From the NCBI GenBank assembly GCA_004335835.1, contig RWJK01000074.1, forward strand, positions 1-61,043: 61,043 nucleotides of DNA, read 5' to 3'. Made by a program: the position numbers and the translations under genes. Origin of the DNA: Scenedesmus sp. ARA3 (lineage: Eukaryota > Chlorophyta > Chlorophyceae > Sphaeropleales > Scenedesmaceae). Below, piece by piece: positions 53,454 through 61,043 of the stretch (positions are counted from its first letter, which is position 1; each line of letters begins with the position of its first letter). The notes under the pieces were generated by a model. It worked only from the letters and a program-made list of their open reading frames with translations, did no database searches and was not told the origin of the DNA.

Positions 53454-55055
53454 TGTGGCAGTGAATGCGATCAGCCAAGCACAAGCAGATGACGGGGAAA
53501 GGACGAAGGGTGCATGGAAGTGTGCTTGTGGAAAGGGCGATTGACAGCAGGCTATGCGCATTACACCTTGGCAGCCCATGCAGCCAGCACAGCCTCCTCA
53601 ACTCGCAGGCACATGCGCGGCTGGTGATGCCGGCCTACGCTGCAAGTGCCGTTGGTGTCACCAAGGCAACTGCTGCGCACCCCATGCTGCACACACATGC
53701 TGCGTTGCTGCGGTCAATGGCTGTTTGGTAGCGCCTTGCTGCTGCCTTGCGCCTGCAGGATGGGGTGGTGCTGCTGCTACAGAGTGCCTGTGCTAGCTGC
53801 ATAGACACTTCGCAGGAATGCAACAGCTGGTGCTGCTGCCCCTCACAAGACCAGATGCCTGGCGCGTTTGCTGCTGCTGCTGCTGCTGCTGGCTCGCTTC
53901 CAAAACAGGTGCATTGCAAGCCTGTACTATTCGTTGCTGAACCGCCCTCATTGCAACCGTAACCACTGATACAGCTGCTGCTCCTTGCCAGCTGGCTGGT
54001 CGGCAGCTGCATGCTGCGTACTGCCAGGCCCATGTACTGCTGCTGCAGCTTGCTGTGCATGCTGCTGCCCTGCCAGTCATCGCAGCACTGCATTGCTGGT
54101 GACGTGAACTGCAGGCAGGCGGGCTGCCTGGTGCATTCCATCCACTGCAGCTGCTGTGATACTGCCATGCCAGCTCTGCATTTGCTGCGTTTTCAAATGC
54201 AAAAAGCAACTCCACACGCCTTGCAGCATGCTCACGCTGCCGCGCTGTGTTGCTGGGCTGCCTTCCCTGCTGATGTGGCATGACTGCACGACTGCTCATG
54301 CTACTGCTCATGTCCACTGCTGCCGGGGCCTCACCTGGTGCAGCTCATCCTGCACCTTCTCCAGCTGCTTCTCCTTTGCTGCCACCTGCCATGTGAGCGT
54401 GGCGATAGACGCTGAGGTGCCGCTCAGGCTCACTGGCGCATCAGGCTGCAGCAGCAGCAGCAGCAACACGCAGCAGAGAACGGTGTAAAGGTAAGACCTT
54501 TGCAGCTGTGGACAGACGCAGAGGTTGAGTACGGCAGGACAAGGCACGCCACTGTGCTGCCTTCTGACATGCACACACACACACACACACACAGCTGCGT
54601 GACCGTTTGAGCGCTGCTGGAATGCAACGCAGAAAGAGCAACTGCTGCACGGCAAGGAGGTGCTGCTTTGGAGTGATTGCGCAGCTGCAGGTGCATGCCA
54701 AGACGCATTGGGGTTGCTGCTGGTGCCCATCATGCTTGCTTCTGCTGTCACAAGGCAGCCTACTGCATGCACGGCCCAGCTCAGATCCCCACTACTGAAC
54801 GCTCATGATGACTGTTTGGCTACATGCTGACTGCTCTCAGCTCAGATCTGCTGACTGCTGGTGCTGTTGTGCTGCTCACCAGCTTGATCTGAGTAGCTGC
54901 TGCAGCGAAGGCCCGCGTGCCCTGCAGTCATCAACACTAAGTTAAACTATTTGATAAGGATATACAGTAGTATCGTGTGCGGTTGACGCTTCAACTGTGC
55001 CCACCGTCGCTTCCAGGACACGGCCTGCTAGGAGGGCTGCACCGCGGGCCAGCAT
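51931..55055 (-). CDS. ATP5PO: mitochondrial ATP synthase OSCP (F1 delta-type) subunit
   Basis: OSCP joins the F1 head to the peripheral stalk of mitochondrial ATP synthase. Seven exons: 55055-55005, 54921-54880, 54445-54335, 53403-53265, 52801-52689, 52481-52401 and 52065-51931. All are in phase, giving 223 residues. The start MLARGAALLAGRVLEATGTRA is an arginine-containing, acid-poor mitochondrial presequence. The helical N-domain has TWQVAAKEKQLEKVQDEL, AVDPFLNVRLKANIVNAVL and ITKRLFAALAEENALAA. Next come FDELMLAHKKEVHCNIITAEPL and the C-terminal signature KVDRKLVGGFILEFEDRLVDMSVRKKLEEF. The mitochondrial identity (rather than plastid AtpD) is inferred from the presequence and the LMxAHxxEV pattern. 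Intron acceptors at 53404 and 52802 follow CAG/CTG runs. The exon at 53265 has a tandem copy of its end. Confidence 0.88.
53151..53305 (-). repeat. tandem copy of an OSCP exon end
   Basis: The exon end at 53265-53305 (plus-strand GAAGAGGCGCTTGGTGATCT and GGCGCCGCTGTCCTTG) recurs at about 53152-53192 with several substitutions, about 113 bp farther into the intron in the direction of transcription. Confidence 0.85.
53411..53456 (-). repeat. (CAG)n run (CTG on the sense strand) upstream of OSCP acceptor
   Basis: About 14 units, with one CAA interruption, precede the acceptor of the exon that starts at 53403 on the minus strand. A shorter run at 52808-52830 precedes the acceptor at 52801. Confidence 0.88.
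54571..54593. repeat. (CA)n microsatellite
   Basis: About eleven CA units lie in an OSCP intron. Confidence 0.95.
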
Positions 55056-55292
55056 CTTGACATTTGATACAGAACAAACGTAAGACGGAACTTGTGTGTT
55101 CGTAGTAAGGTGCTGAGGTGCTTGTGTTACTCGCTGCTCGTGTTCTTACGAGTGTGACCTGCCCGGCACGATTCCGACGCTCACAAAAGTTGATCTGTAC
55201 AAGAGGTTGTTGCTCCTGCTGTTTGTCTGGCTGGCTGCACTGTAGGGCTACGCTGCTCCACCACACTTGCCACCTCACCACCACCCTCAAGC
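55056..55292. promoter_or_regulatory. 237-bp bidirectional promoter region
   Basis: OSCP (minus) and the DUF3593-like gene (plus) start 237 bp apart and diverge, so one small region must hold both promoters and 5' UTRs. It is less CTG-rich than its surroundings and contains CGTAAGA (about 55079) and its complement TCTTACG (about 55145), a possible inverted pair of sites. No TATA box is evident. Confidence 0.5.
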
Positions 55293-56290
55293 ATGCAGGC
55301 ACTACGTCAACCAGCACTGCAGCAGCGGACGCTAGGGAGCCGCAGCAGCTGTTTATGCAGCTCTCTGCATCTTACAGGCTTGCGGCAAGCCCGTCAGGCT
55401 GCAGCATTGTGCCCCAATCATGCAGCCAGGCCAGCAGCAGTGCCAGCGCAGCAGCTACAGCAGCACCGGCAGCATCGATGCTCGCATGTAGCTCGGATCA
55501 CTCCATTTGGCCAGGCATGGGGCACACAGATTGATGGCCAGGTGAGGCTGCATGTGATGCTGCTGATCAGCTGCTGGCACAATCGTACATGCGCTTATGC
55601 GCCGCAGCTGCATACGCATGCAGCCATTATGTACACCTCCAAGCACCTGCAGTATCTGTGCACACGCAGCTGCCATGCCATTTGCAGCTGCCATCCATTT
55701 CAACACCAGCACCGGTATGTCATGCTTGTGTGCTTGTCATGCTCATCATGCGTGTACATCACAACCAGCACTCTCTTGTAGGCTGCCATCCTCCTTCCTG
55801 CCACCCGCCTGTACCTTCTGCAAACCTCACATGTGCGGCTCCCGCCCTCCTCCTGTGGCACTCGTTGCACACTCTTCATATTCTTTTCCCCAGAGCCTTG
55901 CCTCGCAGCTGTTTGCGGCCAGCCTGTTCCCCTACCTGGCTTTCCTGTTCTACCTCACGCGCTCAGGCAAGGCCCCCAAGCTGATGCTGGGCGGCTTCTA
56001 CTTCCTGCTGGCCTTCGTGGGGGCCACCATCCCGGCAGGCATCTACGGTGAGCCTGCTGGCACGATCACAAGCAAGTAGCAGCCCGCGCAGCAGCAGCAG
56101 TGGAGGTATAGCTGTCATCAAGCCTTCACCATTTTCAGCAGCAGCACTTGCAACATTGCTATGGTTGATCATGATACGTTGCTGCAACAAAAGCGTGGCA
56201 GCTCTGTATCAGCGCGTGCCAGGCCGAGTGCAGGCAATGCAGTGCTGCTGCTACCCCACGCTTTACTGGCTGTCCATCTTCACCTCCTTC

Positions 56291-56327
<37 letters not shown>

Positions 56328-56860
56328 AGCCAAGACGCACTACGGCACCTCGCTGGCCAATGTGGACTGGCTGCATGGCAGCGCCGAGTCGCTGCTGACA
56401 GTCACCAACCTGCTCATAGGTGAGGGAAGGGCGCCCCCCTGCAGTGCTGCTGTCATCTCGGTGCCCACTGTTGACAGAGAGTTTACACTGTACATGTAGG
56501 CAGTGGACCTACGCTGTGTTGTTGCTGTGGAGGTAGTAGTGCAACTGCTGCCGAGCCACATCATTCTAGATCCTGCGCCGCAGCGAAGCCCCCGCGTTGC
56601 TTCTGCAGCAGCATGCGCCTCTCTGACCATTCATGTGTGTTGCAGAGACTGAAACTGTGTGCTGCTGGTCCTGCTGCTCCTCTGCTCGCGCAGTGCTGGG
56701 TCTGCGCCAAGCCATCCGGGAGGCGGAGGCGAAGAATGCAGCAGCTGCAGCAGCAGCGGCAGCTGAGGAGCAGCTGGGCACACCCTCCAGCAATGGGACA
56801 GGCGCCAAGGCTGATACCAGCGTAGCCGCCAATGCGACGAGCAGGTCAGAGGGCCAGTAA
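55293..56860 (+). CDS. DUF3593-like plastid membrane protein
   Basis: Four exons: 55293-55541, 55894-56047, 56330-56419 and 56694-56860. All are in phase, giving 219 residues. The first exon (about 83 residues, Arg/Gln/Ser/His-rich, almost no acids) looks like a chloroplast transit region. The conserved core follows: SLASQLFAASLFPYLAFLFY, a first membrane helix; PKLMLGGFYFLLAFVGATIPAGIYAKTHYGTSLANVDWLHG, a second helix plus loop; and ESLLTVTNLLIVLGLRQAIREAE, a third. This pattern is shared with a small protein family of unknown function in plants, algae and cyanobacteria, which I associate with DUF3593 from memory. The tail (AEAKNAAAA... to SEGQ) is low complexity. The role is unknown; location is inferred as thylakoid or envelope membrane. 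Intron 2 ends in a CTG run. Confidence 0.82.
56293..56327 (+). repeat. (CTG)n run at a splice acceptor of the DUF3593-like gene
   Basis: About eleven CTG units lead into the CAG acceptor of the exon starting at 56330. Confidence 0.88.
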
Positions 56861-57247
56861 GGGCGACTGCGTGGCTGCTGCTGGTAGATTTGGCTGACGA
56901 TGGTGTTATTTGGGCGTCGCGTGTGGGTGGTTGTGCGAGTGCTGCAGCAGCAGCGCAGAAGGTTGGCTGTTGCCACGTTTTGGGTATGCCGTGCTGCGGC
57001 CAGTCTGTTTGCTGGTTGGGAGCTGTGCGGCAAGCTTTGGGTATTGGATGGTTCTTGACTGCTGAGCCCCAGGCTTGGGGTGAGCACCATCATCAGCAAG
57101 TTATCTTTTTAGGAGGGCTGAACAGCATCTCAAACTCTCTTGAACACTTGTTGAGCCACTGGTAGCCGCAGTTAGCAGCATGCTTTCCCGTCAGCGCATG
57201 CTGGGCCTGTGCGTGTATCATTATGAGCTATGCTGACTGGCCCACTG

Positions 57248-57252
57248 TGTAA
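57248..57252 (+). terminator. TGTAA polyadenylation-type signal
   Basis: TGTAA lies 390 nt after the stop of the DUF3593-like gene, in plus-strand TG-rich sequence. It is a candidate transcript end. The 0.5 kb that follow show no gene and should contain the OPR-RAP promoter. Confidence 0.4.
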
Positions 57253-58002
57253 GCAGCCCTGTGTGGTATCGTACACTGCTACGGTGCTCCCATGAAGCTT
57301 GGGGCGCTTGGGGTTTTTGATCTTGAATGGGGAGTGGCCTTGCAAGGCAGGCACGTGTGATGCTGTCATCGTGTGGTTGGTGACGACGGCTGGCTAATTA
57401 GGCTAGCCTGCGTGCTGAAACGCTTTATTTAAACACGGTTGGTGTTTGCCGTGACATCGATGGTGTCACTGCGAGTGGGTGTGGCGAGGGGGTGAGCAGT
57501 AACAAACTCAAGTTACTCTGGACTCCAGACCAGCTGAGGTCTGTTAAATCTCAGGTGTGATCAGTGATCAGCGATCATAGCCAGCAGTCGTTACGAAATC
57601 GACATTTTCAAAACTCATAGTTCAAATAGCCTGCAGTTTAACAGCTGCAGCACGGAATCAAGGCAGGTGTGCTGTTTCCGTGTACGTTCTCCTCACGTAG
57701 AGGTTGTCGCGTTGCTGTGATTGTTGCTTTGCTAAAACGAAATCTCGCTACACTTTCAGTATTTTAGCACGCTGTGCGTGACGACATCAGCCTCAGGGAG
57801 TTGGGCAGCAGGTTCAATCCTGCAGCTGCAGCAGGCAGACCTGCAGATGTAGCCTATTGGCAGGTGGAACCGCCATCGCCCCTTCAAGCTACTTGCTTGG
57901 TAAACAGGAGCTGGAACCATGCTGCTGAATGTGGCAGGCCGCTTCACACGGCAGCTGTGCTGCTGCAGCGATGTGGTGCTGCCGCGCCTGCTGCTGCTGT
58001 AG

Positions 58003-60514
58003 ACGACGTTGTTGGAAGCAGCTGCAGCAGCGCATACAGGCATAACTCAACAAAGGAGCCCCAGCAGCCGCAGCAGCGGCGGCAGCGCTGTTGGTCAGTT
58101 CATAAGTTCAGCTAGCGCTGCAAGCCCCTCCAGCAGGGACAGCAGCCGCAGTACAGGCCCTACTAGTAACCACAGCAGCACAGGACGGAGAGGGCACTGG
58201 CTCCGCGTGTTCAGCACCAATGTGCGGAGCCTGTGCAGTACGCCAGGTGTGACTGTGGATGCAGCCCCTGCCAGGCTCATGCACGCGCGCAGAGCTGCCG
58301 GCAAGGTGCGCAGGCAGGATGCAAGATGCAAGATGCTGTCTTTAGCAGATGAGCAGCAGACGCACACCACAGCGTTATGACCTGCTGTTCCCCATGCATT
58401 TTGCCTGTGTTGGCCTGCCTGCTGGTGCTTCTGCTTGTTGCTCAAACCGCAGTGTGTGGCACTCTGCTGGGTTGCTGCATGACTTCTAGCTAAGCCTGTG
58501 GCAACTACTTGCTGACATGACCCAGCACTGGATTCAACAAGGTTGCTGATGTGGGTGGCTATTGTATGGCGACTTGAGCTGATTCGCGTTATGAATCTAA
58601 AAAGAGCTTATGCTTGTTCCTGTCGCAGGCTTTCAACCCAAGACACCTAACAGCCGAGATCAAGCAGGCCAGCACAGTGCTGTGCATGCCTCTATCGTAT
58701 ATTCTCAATTTGTGTTCAGTTTTCTGCAATTTACTATGTGTGTACTGCTCCCTGCGTGTACAACTCAGGCCATTGATGCCCCTCTGCTGACAGCCAAGAT
58801 CAAGCAGGCCACCACAGTGGCGCAGCTGCAGCAGCTTGTGCAGCAGCACGGCAGCAGTATGAACTACATACACCTTTCAGCAACAGTCAACACTCTAGGC
58901 AACTGGCAGCAACGCGGCAAGCTGAGCAGCACCCAGCAGCAGCAGCAGGTGCAGCAGCTGCTGGCAGATGTCGAGCTGCTGCTGCTGCCGGGGGTGCTGG
59001 ATCAGTGTGGCTGCTTTGCACTGGCACAGCTGGTGTGGGGGCTGGGCTTGCTGGGCCACACACAAGGTGGTTTGTTTGTTGACTGCTTGAGAAGATTCAT
59101 GCAGCGACTGCATCTCAATGACAAGTCACAGCATGTGTCTAATGTGCTGTATGGTGCAGCCAAGGCTTGGTGGGAGTTGGAGGCTGGGCAGGTGCAGCAG
59201 CTGCTGGTCAGGCTGCTGCCAGGTGCGGAGCCCCAGCATGTGGCCAACAGCCTGTGGGCAGCAGCTGTAATGGGGCAGACGCCGACAGAGCAGCAATTCC
59301 AGCAGCTGCTGGCTGCCCTGCTGAAGCTGCTGCCACATGCCAACCCGCAGGAAGTGGCCAACAGCCTGTGGGCAGTAGCTACATTGGGGCAGGTGCCGAC
59401 ATTTCAGCAGTTGCAGCAGCTATTGGCTGCTTTGGCCAGGCTGCTGCCAGATGCCAAGCCCCAGCATGTGGCCAACAGCCTGTGGGCAGTAGCCAAGGTT
59501 GCACAGCAGTTGACTGAGCAGCAGCAGCAACAACTGCAGCAGTCGCAGCACGTGCAGCAGCTGCTGGAAGGTCTTACGGGCAAGCTAGCTGCTGCCACGC
59601 CGCAGGCAGTGTCCAACAGCCTGTGGGCGTGTGCGCAGCTCAAAATGTACCCAGCACAGCTGTTTGCTGCACTGGGCAGCCAGCAGCAGTGGGGCAGGCT
59701 GCTGCCAGCCATGAACGGGCAGGAGCTGGCCAACACTGCGCTGGCATGTGGGATAATGCACCACAGGGATGAGCGGCTGCTGGCTGGCCTGCTGCAGCAT
59801 GCACTGCAGCTGCAGACAAGCAGCAGCGGCCAGCAGCTGAACACTCAAGAGGTGTGCAACCTGTGCTGGTCTGTGGCAGTGCAGGACGCGCAGCAGCTGG
59901 CAGGCGGTGTTGTGCAGCTGGTGCAGACAGCTGCCAGCAGCCAGCAGCAGTGGAAGGAGTTCAAAACAGAAGACCTGAGCCAGCTGCATCAGGTGCACCT
60001 GTGGCTGCTGGATGGTCAGCTGGTGGGTGGCAGGGGCCTGGCAGGGGCCCTGACACAGCAGCAGCTGCAGCAGTGCAGTGACGCTTGGTCAGATCAACAC
60101 CAAGCTGGAGTAGCAAAGCCTCTCTCAAAGTTTCAGAAACAAGTGTTTGCTGCTCTGCAGCAGCTGACAGAAGCAGGCCAGCTGTCCTGGCAGCAGCAGC
60201 CGGCAATGGAGCAGCTGGCGCAGCCTGATGCTGCCTGCGTGATAGACATTGCTGGCGTGACAGCAGCTGGTGTGCGGCTGGCCATTGAGGCGGATGGGCC
60301 GTTTCACTTCCTGTGGCCTGACAGGCGGCTGGATGGCCGCAGCCAGCACAGGAACAGGACGCTGGCAACACGTCGCTACGCTGTGGTCAGTGTGCCCTAC
60401 TTTGAGTGGGGCTGTCAGAAGGGTGCCCACCGGAAACAGCACTTGCTGGAACTCATACACCAAGCCATTCAGCAGCTCCAGCAGCAGCAGCAGCAGCAGC
60501 AGCAACGGCAGTAG
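58003..60514 (+). CDS. octotricopeptide-repeat (OPR) protein with RAP domain; 5' end unresolved
   Basis: This is a predicted organelle RNA-binding protein of the class that stabilises or activates individual plastid or mitochondrial RNAs. The main exon 58769-60514 begins AIDAPLLTAKIKQATT and carries about five OPR-like repeats of about 38 residues (HVANSLWAAAVMGQ, EVANSLWAVATLGQ, HVANSLWAVAKVAQ, AVSNSLWACAQLKM, ELANTALACGIM). The C-terminal RAP domain has LAIEADGPFHFLWPD, LDGRSQHRN and YAVVSVPYFEW. It ends in poly-Gln and TAG. An upstream exon 58003-58305 (101 codons, Ser/Arg-rich, acceptor CTGTAG, donor AAG|GT, phase 0) fits in frame. A further possible exon is 57768-57863 (HAVRDDISLREL...). 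I cannot find the initiating ATG. The target RNA is unknown. Confidence 0.85.
58621..58830 (+). repeat. duplicated exon start in the OPR-RAP gene
   Basis: An acceptor followed by GC..T, then ACAGCCGAGATCAAGCAGGC at 58649-58668, resembles the real exon start (58769 onward, ACAGCCAAGATCAAGCAGGC at 58791-58810). Spacing is about 140 bp. The copy reads AFNPRHLTAEIKQASTV in frame from 58629, against AIDAPLLTAKIKQATTV in the gene. Confidence 0.75.
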
Positions 60515-60686
60515 CAGCAGTGGCAGAGGAAAGGGCAGAGGCAGGGTGGTGGGCATGCACTGTCTTTCCTCGAGTGACAACGCCATAGGCATCAGCGTTG
60601 CCGATGGCCAGCAGCAACACCGCCAGGACAGCACCGAATTTAGTGTGTGCTGCTGTGTGCTGTAGGTGTGCAGGAAGGCAGGTGCA

Positions 60687-60691
60687 TGTAA
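60687..60691 (+). terminator. TGTAA polyadenylation-type signal after OPR-RAP
   Basis: TGTAA lies about 175 nt past the OPR-RAP stop. The remaining sequence to 60971 shows only a short palindromic stretch (GCTAGCTGCCAGCTAGCTGG, near 60747). Confidence 0.4.
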
Positions 60692-60971
60692 GTCGTATAC
60701 AGAGGCGTACCGCCCAGGCTCACATGTGCTCGCATGGCGTGCCAGCTAGCTGCCAGCTAGCTGGCAGTGTGGTGTGCACGGCACACAACACACGCAGTCA
60801 GGGTGATCACTACAGGGGATTGGGTGGCATGGCGTGACGTGCGGTGCTGCAGCATGGCGTACAGGTGACTAACGCTGGAACTCGAATAGCATAACTGCAG
60901 GCCTGTGGGCCCTATGGTGCAAGATGACCCAGCTGGCAGACAGCTGTCAGGCGTCAGGGTTGCCGTCATCT

Positions 60972-61043
60972 GGTGTGTGCTGAGTGCAGATGTTTGGTGT
61001 GTGCTGAGTGCAGATGTTTGGTGTGTGCTGAGTGCAGATGTTT
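60972..61043. repeat. 24-bp tandem repeat running off the window
   Basis: Three exact copies of a 24-bp unit (GGTGTGTGCTGAGTGCAGAT then GTTT) start at 60972, 60996 and 61020 and reach the last base, so the array continues outside. This is a minisatellite. Confidence 0.93.

Overview
The window is nuclear DNA from a green alga, most likely a chlorophyte of the Chlorophyceae type. The evidence is many short exons with clean GT-AG introns, very CTG/CAG-rich sequence, TGTAA motifs near gene ends, an OPR-RAP organelle RNA-binding protein, a plastid-type redox-regulated glucose-6-phosphate dehydrogenase and a green-lineage plastid membrane protein. The species call is an inference. Gene models were assembled by hand from splice sites, and reading phase was checked across each junction.

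Layout, left to right. A (CAGCA)n array (1-62) lies in an intron of an unidentified minus-strand gene (81-3201, 3' end off the window). A single-exon leucine-rich-repeat protein follows (3741-5540, -). Two plus-strand genes come next: the DNA polymerase delta small subunit POLD2 (6827-9994, first exon unresolved) and a TRMT2A-type tRNA uracil-5-methyltransferase (10806-17084, 12 exons). About 6 kb without a convincing gene (17.4-23.7 kb) holds a long near-perfect hairpin. A LAMMER/CLK (AFC-type) protein kinase occupies 23667-29006 (-, 13 exons). Just upstream, on the same strand, is a small SnoaL-like protein with a plastid transit-like N-terminus (29277-31086). Plastid-type G6PD (32702-39254, +, 12 exons) carries a complete three-exon gene nested in one intron (37395-38362, same strand). 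Then come a RING-CH protein (42823-44533, -), an alpha/beta hydrolase (47708-50139, -), mitochondrial ATP synthase OSCP (51931-55055, -), a DUF3593-like plastid membrane protein (55293-56860, +) divergent from OSCP across 237 bp, and an OPR-RAP protein (from about 58003 to 60514, +). A 24-bp tandem array runs off the right end.

The genes are housekeeping functions of nucleus (POLD2, CLK kinase, tRNA methylation), plastid (G6PD, DUF3593, SnoaL-like, possibly OPR-RAP) and mitochondrion (OSCP). I see no operon-like functional cluster.

The most striking feature is structural. In at least six genes the edge of an exon, together with its splice site and adjoining intron, is repeated in tandem at roughly 90-165 bp spacing. 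TRMT2A alone has six such clusters, one of which makes an in-frame 30-codon cassette and one of which repeats the stop-codon exon about four times. Many introns also end in (CTG)n runs that supply the CAG acceptor. Together these look like ongoing tandem duplication of splice boundaries, a possible engine of intron growth, intron gain or alternative exons.
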